Shown here: positions 35,090-43,577 of the stretch, one piece after another
Layout of the letters: the number at the start of each line of letters is the position of its first letter
Position numbering within the stretch: the first letter of the stretch is position 1
From: an uncultured Coriobacteriaceae bacterium
Lineage (GTDB): Bacteria; Actinomycetota; Coriobacteriia; Coriobacteriales; Coriobacteriaceae
DNA: 64,000 nt
Direction: 5' to 3'
Assembly (NCBI GenBank): GCA_944320725.1
Contig: CALUIM010000012.1
Coordinates: 62,001-126,000, forward strand
Program-made: the position numbers and the translations under genes
Notes under the pieces: model-generated
What the model saw: the letters and a program-made list of their open reading frames with translations, nothing else
What the model was told of the DNA's origin: nothing
Databases searched by the model: none

Positions 35090-37591
35090 ATGGCATCGAA
35101 ACACAATAAAGCGGCAGACAAGGGCAAGAAGAAGCGCAAGGAGCAGGGCATGCGCATCTCGCGCTCCGATCGCTACGATTACTCATACACGCAAAATCGC
35201 GAGCTGAGCTGGCTGCGCTTCGACAACCGCGTGCTCGACGAGGCATTCGACGAGAGCGTGCCGCTGTTCGAGCGCATGAAGTTCGTCTCAATCTTCGAGT
35301 CGAACCTCGACGAGTTCTTTATGATCCGCATCGGCGGTCTCTCCGATCTGGCCACGCTCAAACATCAGCCGGTCGACAACAAGAGCAACCTCACGCCGTC
35401 CGAGCAAATCGACGCCGTGTTCAAGACGCTCCCGCCGCTCTGGGATCGCGCGGTCTCGGTTTTCCACGATATCGAGGAGGCGCTCGACGGCTACGGGATG
35501 TCGCGTGCGCGTCCAGATGAGCTTTCCGGCGATGAGCGCACCTTCGTGGAACGCTACTTCCAGTCCTACGTGTCGCCCGTCATCTCGCCGCTCGTCATCG
35601 ATCCCCGCCATCCCTTCCCCAACCTGCGCAACGGTGCGCTCTATCTGGTATGCGCGCTCGACAGCGATGAGGAAGGGCGCCTGTTGGGCCTCATCGAGAT
35701 TCCACCCTCGATGAATCGTGTGGTCGAGATTCCCAGCACGCCCGGTCTGTATCGCTACATCCTGCTCGAGGACATCATCCTCACCTGCCTCACGAGCTGC
35801 TTTGGCTCCTTCACGCCGCTTGACCGCGCCGTCATCCGCGTCACGCGCAACGCCGACATCGATCCCGATGGCGAAGGCGTCGAGGAAGAGGAAGACTACC
35901 GTCAGCACATGAAGAAGATCCTGAAGAAGCGCCTGCGCCTCCAGCCGGTCTGTCTTAACGTGTGCGGATCGCTCGAAACAGGCACGCTCAAGATGATTCG
36001 CAAGTCGCTCGGACTTGCCGCGCGCTCGGTTATGGTGCGCGACATCCCGCTCGATCTGGGGTATGTCTACTCGCTCGAAAGCCACGTGCCCGAGGCGGCG
36101 CGCACGGCACTGCTGTTCAAGCCGTTCCGCCCTCAGCCGAGCCCTATGTTCGAGGCAGGCAGGCCCATCTCCGAGCAGGTCATCGAGGGCGACAAGCTCT
36201 TGTTCTACCCGTACGAATCGATGAATCCCCTGCTCGACCTCATGCACGAGGCCGCCTTCGACGACGCGTGCATCTCGATGCGCATCACGCTGTACCGCGT
36301 GGCGAAGCAGTCGCGCCTGTGCGAAGCGCTCATCGATGCCGCCGAGAACGGCAAAGAGGTCACCGTGCTCATGGAACTCCGCGCGCGCTTCGATGAGCAA
36401 AACAACATCGAGTGGGCGGAGCGCCTGGAGGAGGCGGGCTGCACTGTCATCTACGGCTCCGAAGGGTTCAAGGTCCATTCCAAGATCTGCCAGATCACCT
36501 ATCGCCACGGCATGGCGCTCACCCGCATCACGCTGCTCGGCACCGGCAACTTCAACGAGAAGACGGCACGCCTCTACTCCGACTTCATGCTCATGACGGC
36601 GCACCCCGGCATTGGTGAGGATGCCAACTCGTTCTTCCGCAACCTCACCCTCGGCAATCTACGCGGCCACTACCGCTACCTGGGCGTGGCGCCGGCGGGG
36701 CTCAAGCCCATGGTGATGAACGGTCTCAACCGCGAGATCGAGCGTGCGCGCGCCGGCGAGAAGGCCCGCGTGTTCTTCAAGATGAACTCGCTCACCGATC
36801 GCGAAATCATCGACAAGATTGCCGAGGCGAGCTCGGCGGGCGTCGAGGTCCAGATGATCATCCGCGGCATCTCCTGCCTGTTGCCCGGCATCCCCGGCAA
36901 AACCGAGAACGTGCACATTCGCTCTATCGTGGGCAGGTTCTTGGAGCACGCCCGCGTGTATTCGTTCGGCGTCGACTCCGACCTCATCTACCTCTCCTCC
37001 GCAGACATGATGACGCGCAACACTGAGCATCGCGTGGAGATTGCCTATCCGGTGCTCGACCCCGCCTGCCGCGCGCTCGTGCAAAGCTACATCCAGGCAC
37101 AGCTCAAAGACAACGTCAAAGCACGCGAGCTCTCGCCTGCCGGCACCTGGGAGCATGTGAAGGTAGAGCCCGGTGCCGAGCCGTTCAACTCCCAAGAGGT
37201 CTTACTGGCGCAAGCCTATGAGAAGGCTGGCCGCGAGGCAGCAAAGCAAGCCGATCGCATCTCGCCGGTGCGGCCCGCGGCATCTGCCGCTCCAGCAGCG
37301 CCAGCCGCACCCGCCACGGCAACAGCACCCGTAACGCCCGCGCATCCAGAGCCCTCCGCCGAGGCGGCCGCCACCGCACCCGAGCCCACATCGACGCCCC
37401 AGGCGCAGGCTGCACCCGACATCGCCGTGCAGGCAACGTTGATCGAACCCCAAGAAGATGCACACGCTGAGCGCCCGCAGCAAACGAAGCGCGCCGCGCT
37501 CGCCAAGCGACCTGCGGGACGCGTGCGCACGGGGCTTGCGCTCATCGGGCTCGGCATCAAAACGCTCATCCGCGGCAACAAGAACAAGTAG
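35090..37591 (+). CDS. ppk1: Polyphosphate kinase 1 with long Ala/Pro-rich C-terminal extension
   Basis: An 833-aa enzyme that reversibly transfers the ATP gamma-phosphate to polyphosphate. N-domain NRELSWLRFDNRVLDEA and ESNLDEFFMIRIGG, head domain, then the two PLD-like C-domains with IRITLYRVAKQS-type (MRITLYRVAKQSRLCEAL), GFKVHSKICQI (autophosphorylated His) and the second-domain LSSADMMTRN…VEIAYPVLD. The conserved enzyme ends at about residue 700. A further ~130 residues are dominated by Ala, Pro, Thr and Glu, ending in a basic tail with a short hydrophobic stretch (TGLALIGLGIKTLIRG). Usual length is 690-720. The N-terminal ~20 residues are Lys-rich. Start ATG after GAGGTCGTC. Confidence 0.95.
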   Translation: MASKHNKAADKGKKKRKEQGMRISRSDRYDYSYTQNRELSWLRFDNRVLDEAFDESVPLFERMKFVSIFESNLDEFFMIRIGGLSDLATLKHQPVDNKSNLTPSEQIDAVFKTLPPLWDRAVSVFHDIEEALDGYGMSRARPDELSGDERTFVERYFQSYVSPVISPLVIDPRHPFPNLRNGALYLVCALDSDEEGRLLGLIEIPPSMNRVVEIPSTPGLYRYILLEDIILTCLTSCFGSFTPLDRAVIRVTRNADIDPDGEGVEEEEDYRQHMKKILKKRLRLQPVCLNVCGSLETGTLKMIRKSLGLAARSVMVRDIPLDLGYVYSLESHVPEAARTALLFKPFRPQPSPMFEAGRPISEQVIEGDKLLFYPYESMNPLLDLMHEAAFDDACISMRITLYRVAKQSRLCEALIDAAENGKEVTVLMELRARFDEQNNIEWAERLEEAGCTVIYGSEGFKVHSKICQITYRHGMALTRITLLGTGNFNEKTARLYSDFMLMTAHPGIGEDANSFFRNLTLGNLRGHYRYLGVAPAGLKPMVMNGLNREIERARAGEKARVFFKMNSLTDREIIDKIAEASSAGVEVQMIIRGISCLLPGIPGKTENVHIRSIVGRFLEHARVYSFGVDSDLIYLSSADMMTRNTEHRVEIAYPVLDPACRALVQSYIQAQLKDNVKARELSPAGTWEHVKVEPGAEPFNSQEVLLAQAYEKAGREAAKQADRISPVRPAASAAPAAPAAPATATAPVTPAHPEPSAEAAATAPEPTSTPQAQAAPDIAVQATLIEPQEDAHAERPQQTKRAALAKRPAGRVRTGLALIGLGIKTLIRGNKNK

Positions 37592-37618
37592 CGAGGACAC
37601 AGGCAGCGAGGACACGAG

Positions 37619-38935
37619 ATGAATCTAACCATCGAGCGCATGGTATATGGTCCCGATGGGCTGGCGCACACATCCGACGGCAAGACGGTCTTCGTCGCCG
37701 GCGGCGTAGCCGGTGACGTGGTTGAAGCTCAGATCACCCGCGAGGAAAAGAGCTACGCCCGCGCGCAGGCAACCGCCATCCTCGAGCCGTCGCCCCTTCG
37801 CGTCGACGCCCCCTGCCCCTACATCGGCGTGTGCGGCGGTTGCCCGTGGGGTGCGCTCAGCATCTCCGCTCAGCGCGCCGCAAAATCCGAAAACCTCGCA
37901 AGCGCGCTCGAACGCACCGGCAAACTCACGCCCTCTGAGGTCGCCTCGATCGTGCAGCCGCTCCGCCATGCAAAAGCCGCTTGGGGCTATCGCAACAAAG
38001 TCGAGCTCTCGCCCACCGAAATAAACGGCAAATTCGCCCTCGGCATGCACGGCCGCGACGCCGCGCAGATCATCCGGGTCGATCGCTGCCCGCTTTTCGA
38101 GAAGAAATTCCCGCGCGCCGTGAAATCCGTAGCCGGGGCGCTCGCCTATATGGGCAACTCGCGCGACCTTGCGCTCGAGCGCGTGGGCATCCGCGCCAGC
38201 AGCCGCACCGGGCAGCTCCAAGTAGCACTCTGGACGCCCACGGGCGGCTTCCCGCGCGCGCAGGTCGCACGCGTTCTTGGCGATGCGCTTGCGCCTTCGA
38301 GCGTGGTGCGCGTTATGAGCAAGGGAGACGCTGCGGCCAGGCGCGTGAGCGCGCTCGAGGTACTCTCGGGCAACCCCACGTGGGAAGAGCACATCTCAGG
38401 CGAGCGCATGCGCATCTCGGCTCCCTCGTTCTTCCAAGTCAACACCGCCGCTGCCGAGCTGCTCATCGAGCTTGTCATGGAAGCCCTCAACCCGCGCGAA
38501 GATGAACTCGCCTGCGACCTCTACTGCGGCGCCGGCACGTTCACCATTCCGCTTGCCCGCCGTGCGGCGTTTGTCTCCGCCGTCGAGGCGTATGGCCCGT
38601 CCGTGCGCGATCTCAGACGCAACATCGACCTTGCGGGGCTCGACAATGTTGATGTGATTGGCGGCGATGCGGTGCGCGAGTTTCCCGACCAGGATATCGA
38701 CGTGCTTGTGGTCGACCCACCGCGCGCGGGACTTGCGCCTGAAGCAATCGACCTCATCGCGCAGACCGCTGCGCGCGACGTGGCGTATGTCTCCTGCGAT
38801 CCCGCAACATTTGCCCGCGATATCAAGCGCTTCCACGACGAGGGGACGTTCCGGCTCGTCTCGGCCACGCCGGTCGACCTGTTCCCGCAGACGTTCCACT
38901 GCGAAACCGTAGGACATCTCACGCGCACGCGCTGA
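37619..38935 (+). CDS. rlmD: 23S rRNA (uracil-C5)-methyltransferase, RlmD/RumA family
   Basis: A 438-aa radical-free, SAM-dependent RNA methyltransferase with an iron-sulfur cluster. An N-terminal TRAM-like RNA-binding domain (about 1-55, IERMVYGPDGLAH) precedes the cluster cysteines (CPYIGVCGGCPW, with a later Cys in DRCPLF). The catalytic domain has DLYCGAGTFTIPLA (SAM), VVDPPRAGL and YVSCDPATFARDI with the nucleophilic Cys, ending in FPQTFHCETVGHL. It could be any of the m5U enzymes (RlmD at U1939, RlmCD or TrmA-like); family is certain, site is not. Starts 27 bases after ppk1, so probably co-transcribed. Confidence 0.9.
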   Translation: MNLTIERMVYGPDGLAHTSDGKTVFVAGGVAGDVVEAQITREEKSYARAQATAILEPSPLRVDAPCPYIGVCGGCPWGALSISAQRAAKSENLASALERTGKLTPSEVASIVQPLRHAKAAWGYRNKVELSPTEINGKFALGMHGRDAAQIIRVDRCPLFEKKFPRAVKSVAGALAYMGNSRDLALERVGIRASSRTGQLQVALWTPTGGFPRAQVARVLGDALAPSSVVRVMSKGDAAARRVSALEVLSGNPTWEEHISGERMRISAPSFFQVNTAAAELLIELVMEALNPREDELACDLYCGAGTFTIPLARRAAFVSAVEAYGPSVRDLRRNIDLAGLDNVDVIGGDAVREFPDQDIDVLVVDPPRAGLAPEAIDLIAQTAARDVAYVSCDPATFARDIKRFHDEGTFRLVSATPVDLFPQTFHCETVGHLTRTR

Positions 38936-39017
38936 TAGCGGCGCGCAGAGCGGGGTATAACCCAAGATGTTCGTACCTCTCGCCCCTTTTTGGGGCACGC
39001 GCGCGAAAGGAAGCCCC

Positions 39018-39563
39018 ATGTCCGCTGTTGCCGTGCTTGTCGCCGACGGTTTCGAGACCATCGAATGCTTAACGATTGTCGATGTGCTTCGGAGGGGCGG
39101 CGTGCGCGTCGCGCTGGTGTCCACCATGTCCACGCGCGATGCGGTGAGCTCCCAGCAGATTGGCATCGTGTGCGACTACACACTCGACGAGGTCGATTTT
39201 GACGAGTACGACTACATCGTGCTGCCCGGCGGGCTTCCCGGCACCACGAATCTCCGCCGCAACCAGCGCGTCTGCGATCTGGTGAGCGAATTTGCCACAA
39301 CCAAGCACGTCGCCGCCATCTGTGCCGCCCCCTCCATCTTGGGCGAACTTGGACTTTTGGTGGGACGTCGCGCCACGTGCTTCCCCGGCTTTGAGAAGAC
39401 CTTCCCCGCGGGCACCTATGCGGGCGGCAAGACCGTTGTGGTCGACGGCAATATCATCACCGCATCCGCCATGGGGCAAGCGCTGCCGTTTGCACTCGCC
39501 GTGCTCGAAGATATCGCCGGCAAGACCGCTGTCGCCAAGGTTCGCGAGGGTATCCAGCTATGA
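39018..39563 (+). CDS. DJ-1/PfpI family protein
   Basis: A 181-aa flavodoxin-like protein of the DJ-1/ThiJ/PfpI superfamily. VAVLVADGFETIEC at the N-terminus, YIVLPGGLPGTTNL in the middle, and the nucleophile elbow AAICAAPSILGELGLL with its cysteine are typical of DJ-1/YajL-like members. Proposed activities include glyoxalase or deglycase action and protection of thiols; none can be assigned from sequence. The ATG at 39018 has GAAAGG upstream; a TATAAC at 38956-38961 may be a -10. Its last four bases overlap maf (ATGA). Confidence 0.9.
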   Translation: MSAVAVLVADGFETIECLTIVDVLRRGGVRVALVSTMSTRDAVSSQQIGIVCDYTLDEVDFDEYDYIVLPGGLPGTTNLRRNQRVCDLVSEFATTKHVAAICAAPSILGELGLLVGRRATCFPGFEKTFPAGTYAGGKTVVVDGNIITASAMGQALPFALAVLEDIAGKTAVAKVREGIQL

Positions 39564-40141
39564 TCCTCGCCTCACAGTCCCCGCGCCGTATCGAACTCAT
39601 GCACGAAGCGGGCTATGAGTTCCGCGTCATCCCCGCCGATATCGACGAGACCCCTCACGCAGGCGAAGACCCCTTTGCGCTCGTGCAGCGTCTCGCGAAC
39701 GAGAAGGCGCAGTGCATCTGCAGCACAGACGCTGCTCCTGGCGAGATCGTCCTTGCCGCAGACACGACCGTCTGCCTTGACGGCTGCTCGCTCGGTAAGC
39801 CCGCAGACGAAGACGAGGCGTTTGATATGCTGCAGCGCCTCTCCGGCAAAACGCATCAGGTTGCCACAGGCGTCTGCATCGCCACGGGAAACGGTGCGCT
39901 GCCGACATGCTCGTTTATCGACATCTCCGATGTCACGTTCTTCCCGCTCACCGAGCAGGAAATGGTCGACTACGTTCGATCGGGCGAGGCGCTCGACAAA
40001 GCCGGCGCCTACGGCATCCAGGGAGCGGGCGGCAGGCTCCTGGTTGAGCGCATCGCCGGCGACTTCTACAACGTTGTCGGCCTGCCCATCGCAAAGGCCT
40101 ATCGCACGATTAACCACCTTATGAGACAGGGCGGTTTCTAG
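39560..40141 (+). CDS. maf: Maf-family nucleoside triphosphate pyrophosphatase
   Basis: A 193-aa house-cleaning NTP pyrophosphatase; Maf proteins hydrolyse dTTP/UTP or modified nucleotides to monophosphates. The N-terminal ILASQSPRRIELMHEAG (S-x-R-R) is the phosphate-binding loop, and ADTTVCLDG, GKPADEDEAFDMLQRLSGKTHQVATGV and the DKAGAYGIQGAGG block follow. C-terminal NVVGLPI is conserved. It overlaps the DJ-1-like gene by four bases, so translation is coupled. Overexpressed Maf blocks septation in Bacillus, which is a loose tie to the division theme of the window. Confidence 0.95.
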   Translation: MILASQSPRRIELMHEAGYEFRVIPADIDETPHAGEDPFALVQRLANEKAQCICSTDAAPGEIVLAADTTVCLDGCSLGKPADEDEAFDMLQRLSGKTHQVATGVCIATGNGALPTCSFIDISDVTFFPLTEQEMVDYVRSGEALDKAGAYGIQGAGGRLLVERIAGDFYNVVGLPIAKAYRTINHLMRQGGF

Positions 40142-40168
40142 CCCCAAGCGCAAAGGAACAATCACTCC

Positions 40169-41173
40169 ATGTCTGCATCACCCCAGCTCACACCCCTGCC
40201 CATCACCTCGATCGAGGGCTTTTGCATGGGCCATGCCACCAACCTCGAGGCAGGCACGGGCTGCACGGTCATCGTAGCGCCCCGCGGCGCCGCTGCCGGC
40301 GTGGACGTACGCGGGGGCGCTCCCGCCTCACGCGAAACCGATCTCTTGCGCCCGGAGAACACCGTCGAGGCAATTCACGCCGTATGCCTCTCGGGTGGAT
40401 CGGCGTACGGGCTCGAAGCTGCCTCCGGCGTAGCGCGCGAGCTCGAACAGCGTGGTATCGGGCTCGATACCGGCCCTGCACTCGTGCCCATCGTGTGCTC
40501 GAGCTGCATCTTCGATCTTGCCTTCGGCGACGCTCACGTGCGCCCAGGCACAACAGACGGCATCGCCGCCACACGCGCCGCGCTCGATGGCCCATCGCAA
40601 AACGGGCTCGCAGAAGGATGCGTGGGCGCCGGTACCGGTGCCACCGTGGGCAAGCTCAACGGGCCGGCATGCGCCATGAAGGGCGGCCTTGGAGCACGCG
40701 CCTATCAGCTCGGCACGCTCAAGGTTGGTGCTATCGCCGTGGTAAACGCGTGCGGCAATGTTTGCGATCCTGTGACGGGAAACGCGATCGCCGGCATGCG
40801 CCACACGCCCGACTCCTCTGAGATCGTCAACATGGAAGAGGCCATGCTTGCCGCAGGCCTGCATGCGCAGATGCCGCTCGACCGCACGAACACCACCATC
40901 TCGTGCATCGTGACCAACGCACGCCTCACCAAAGCGCAGGCAACCAAGGTGGCGCAGATGGCCGCAGACGCCTATGCGCACGTTATTCGACCCACGCACA
41001 CCACAAACGACGGGGACACCATCTACGTGCTCGCATCGGGCGAGATCGATGAGACGGTCCCGCTCGACGTCATGGGCCTTGCCGCTACGCGAGCCCTCGA
41101 GGCGGCACTCGTTGCCGGCGTCACCGAAGCAACCGGGCTCCACGGCATCCCCGCCGCGTGCGATCTCGCCTAG
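40169..41173 (+). CDS. P1 (S58) family peptidase / DmpA-like aminopeptidase
   Basis: A 334-aa N-terminal-nucleophile hydrolase of the DmpA/BapA (P1, MEROPS S58) family, normally made as a precursor that cleaves itself to alpha and beta chains and then removes N-terminal residues or cleaves beta-peptides. Visible: VDVRGGAPASRETDLLRPENTVEAIHAVCLSGGSAYGLEAASGV and the GVGAGTGATVGKL-like block (EGCVGAGTGATVGKL). The likely processing/nucleophile region is the DRTNTTISCIVTNARL segment at about 248-263. The exact residue cannot be fixed by eye. AAAGGAAC precedes the ATG. The stop overlaps the convergent glycosyltransferase stop in the palindrome CTAG. Confidence 0.9.
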   Translation: MSASPQLTPLPITSIEGFCMGHATNLEAGTGCTVIVAPRGAAAGVDVRGGAPASRETDLLRPENTVEAIHAVCLSGGSAYGLEAASGVARELEQRGIGLDTGPALVPIVCSSCIFDLAFGDAHVRPGTTDGIAATRAALDGPSQNGLAEGCVGAGTGATVGKLNGPACAMKGGLGARAYQLGTLKVGAIAVVNACGNVCDPVTGNAIAGMRHTPDSSEIVNMEEAMLAAGLHAQMPLDRTNTTISCIVTNARLTKAQATKVAQMAADAYAHVIRPTHTTNDGDTIYVLASGEIDETVPLDVMGLAATRALEAALVAGVTEATGLHGIPAACDLA

Positions 41174-42201
41174 TTGAACTTGAAGATCTTCTCTGCCAGA
41201 TGGTAGCCGCCGAGCGTGATCTTCTCCCCCGCCTTGGTGGGAAGATTCGTGCCGATGCCCAGCAGGCCCCAACGAGCCTTGCGATACATCTTCTCGTCGA
41301 ACTGCTTAAGATCGTCCCAAAGCTTGCGCAGATTCCCCGGCATGGCAGGATCATCGGAAAGCTTGGTGAACACCGAGCAGATCGTCATCATCATGGTGAA
41401 GTAGTGCATCATGTATGCGCGCAGGCGCGGCTCGGCAACCTCGGTATAGAGGTGATACGACTCCATCATGATACGCGTGATACGGAACTGCTGGTCGAGA
41501 CGCTTGACCATCGTCGCCTCATTGACACTCTGCCCCTCGCGACCGATGAAGTACCGGTACAGGTCGATATCCGCATAGTAGAGCGTCTTGCAGCGTGGCA
41601 GCGGCACGTAGGCGTAGATGTTATCGACGTAGAACGTATGCGCCGGCATGGGGAGCTCGGCAGAGCGAAGCACGTCCGTGCGATAGCACAGGCTGTGCAT
41701 GAGCAGGTTCTGATCGGGGCGGAAATGTCCGATCTCGTTCCAGCCAAACACCTTCTTGCGAGGCAGCGCCGAGCGATAACTCACCGCGTTGCGTTTGTTC
41801 TCGTAAACCTTCTCGTACACGTAATTCGAAATAAACAGATCGACGCGCACGCCGCGCTCTTCGAAACCGCGCAGCATGGAGAGCATCGTAGAGAGCGCCG
41901 TGGCATCGAGCCAGTCGTCTGAGTCGACCACCTTGTAGTAGGTGCCTTGTGCCTCGCGAAGCCCCGCGAGCACCGCCATGCCGTGCCCACCGTTCTCCTG
42001 ATGCACGGCGCGAATGATGCCGGGGCAGCGCGCCTCCCACTCGTCTGCCTTCGCAGGGGTCTCGTCCACGCTGCCGTCATCGACGATGATGATCTCGATA
42101 TCACCGGCATACCCCGATCCCTCGAGAATCGAGGTGATACAGCGGTCCATATCGGCCGCGGAGTTATAGCACGGAATACCGAAGCTGATGATCTTATGCA
42201 T
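41170..42201 (-). CDS. Family 2 glycosyltransferase
   Basis: A 343-aa GT-A-fold glycosyltransferase, probably cytosolic and membrane-associated. FGIPCYNSAADMDRCITSIL is the GT2 N-terminal motif; IIIVDDGSVDETP binds UDP-sugar; VVDSDDWLD is the metal-binding DxD region. The C-terminal third carries many aromatic residues and no clear membrane helix. It overlaps glf by eight bases and follows it on the same strand, so it may use UDP-galactofuranose or build the backbone to which galactofuranose is attached; this is inference from context. Ribosome site weak, consistent with translational coupling. Confidence 0.9.
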   Translation of the reverse strand: MHKIISFGIPCYNSAADMDRCITSILEGSGYAGDIEIIIVDDGSVDETPAKADEWEARCPGIIRAVHQENGGHGMAVLAGLREAQGTYYKVVDSDDWLDATALSTMLSMLRGFEERGVRVDLFISNYVYEKVYENKRNAVSYRSALPRKKVFGWNEIGHFRPDQNLLMHSLCYRTDVLRSAELPMPAHTFYVDNIYAYVPLPRCKTLYYADIDLYRYFIGREGQSVNEATMVKRLDQQFRITRIMMESYHLYTEVAEPRLRAYMMHYFTMMMTICSVFTKLSDDPAMPGNLRKLWDDLKQFDEKMYRKARWGLLGIGTNLPTKAGEKITLGGYHLAEKIFKFN

Positions 42202-43396
42202 GGCAGGCGATAATCTCATCCGAAAGATCGAGAGCAGAAGCCGTTACTGCATCCATGTCGTAGTAACGATACTCAGCAAGGCGGCCCACCGGATGGAAGT
42301 TGGTGAGGTTCTGCACGCGCTCGAGATAGCGCTCGTAGAGCGCCTGGTTCTCGGGATCGATGATGGCGTAGTACGGGGTCTGGCCGCTGCCGGGTTCGTA
42401 GGCGTGGCTGAACTCCTTCATGATGGTGGTCTTGCCCGGCACCACCTGACCGGTCATGTTCTTGAACTCGGTGATGCGGGTGAAGTCCTCACTCGTGGTG
42501 TAGTTCACGGTACCCACCGGCTGGAACTGATCCTCATCGAGGGTCTCGAAGGCCATATCGAGCGTGCGGTACGGCAGCGCACCCAGATCGAGGCTGAAGA
42601 GCTCATCGAGGGGACCCGTGTAGACGACCTCGCCGCCATAGCACTTGCCACACACGTTGACATTCGTGTCGGTGATCTCGAAGATATCGCGGGCATCGAC
42701 GTCCAGGAACACGTCGATCAGATCGTGATCGAGCATGTGCTCGAAGAGCTTCGTGTAGCCCTCGGCAGGCATGCCCTGGAACGGTGCCTGCGGGAAGTAG
42801 CGATCGTCGTCGCCGATGAAGATCGGCACGCGCCCCGTAACGGAGGGATCGATCTCGTCGGGGGTCTGGCCCCACTGCTTCATCGTGTAGTAGAGGAAGA
42901 CGTTCTCGTAGACGTAGTCCGCGACCTCCTGGAGGTCGGGGTCGTTCTTCTTGCGCAGCTCCATGATGGGAACCTTCTTGTTCTCACCGAAGGCCTCCAC
43001 GAGCTTCTGATAGAGCTCCTCGCCGCGCTCCTCACCGAAGGCGAGCTTGAGCGAGGTGTGGTTAAAGGGCACGGGCATGAGCGTGTCGTGGATGTTCGCA
43101 AGTACCTTGTGCTGGTAGTCGGTCCACTTGGTGAAACGCGACAGGAAGTTGTGCACGCGCTCATCGAAGGTGTGATAGATGTGTGGACCGTACACGTGAA
43201 TAAGGATGCCGTCCTCGTTCTCGCAATCATAGGCGTTGCCCGCGATGTGGTCGCGGCGCTCGAGCACGGCAACACGGAAGCCGGCGCTCTCGGCGAGACG
43301 ACGGGCGCAAACGGAACCAGCGTAGCCAGCGCCCACAACGATCATGTCATACGAGTCGGGGTTGAAGGTCTCGGGAAGACCAGATGTGATGTGCAT
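42194..43396 (-). CDS. glf: UDP-galactopyranose mutase
   Basis: A 400-aa flavoenzyme that converts UDP-galactopyranose into UDP-galactofuranose, the donor for surface galactofuranose polymers. FAD-binding motif MIVVGAGYAGSVCARRLAE; RDHIAGNAYD; HVYGPHIYHT; and the active-site blocks MKQWGQTPDEI, RVPIFIGDDDRYF and TSEDFTRITEFK follow. AAGGAG before the ATG at 43396 (the GTG two codons earlier is inside the site). It is transcribed divergently from pta and co-transcribed with a glycosyltransferase. Confidence 0.95.
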   Translation of the reverse strand: MHITSGLPETFNPDSYDMIVVGAGYAGSVCARRLAESAGFRVAVLERRDHIAGNAYDCENEDGILIHVYGPHIYHTFDERVHNFLSRFTKWTDYQHKVLANIHDTLMPVPFNHTSLKLAFGEERGEELYQKLVEAFGENKKVPIMELRKKNDPDLQEVADYVYENVFLYYTMKQWGQTPDEIDPSVTGRVPIFIGDDDRYFPQAPFQGMPAEGYTKLFEHMLDHDLIDVFLDVDARDIFEITDTNVNVCGKCYGGEVVYTGPLDELFSLDLGALPYRTLDMAFETLDEDQFQPVGTVNYTTSEDFTRITEFKNMTGQVVPGKTTIMKEFSHAYEPGSGQTPYYAIIDPENQALYERYLERVQNLTNFHPVGRLAEYRYYDMDAVTASALDLSDEIIACHA

Positions 43397-43472
43397 CGAC
43401 ACTCCTTATTCGGGAAGCTCGGTCATGGAACTTCCAGCCAGCTCGGCGCGTACCGCCGAATTGTTCAGAGCG

Positions 43473-43497
43473 ATTATAGCGCTCAGCGGCCTATAAT
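43473..43497. promoter_or_regulatory. Back-to-back -10 boxes of the glf and pta promoters
   Basis: A TATAAT on the minus strand (plus bases ATTATA, 43473-43478) faces glf and a TATAAT on the plus strand (43492-43497) faces pta. They are 13 bases apart, so polymerase could hardly occupy both at once. The -35 elements are poor on both sides. Confidence 0.6.
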
Positions 43498-43577
43498 AGA
43501 TGTGCCACACAAGGAAAGCTCACTTGCCGGTCTGCAAAAAGCGGTCTGTGTACGTGAGCAAGATCTCAAGGAGCATC

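Noticed and set aside
32167-36604. Long minus frames opposite the DUF1846 gene (439 codons) and ppk1 (438 codons)
   Set aside because: Compositional shadows; real genes on the plus strand have family motifs and ribosome sites.
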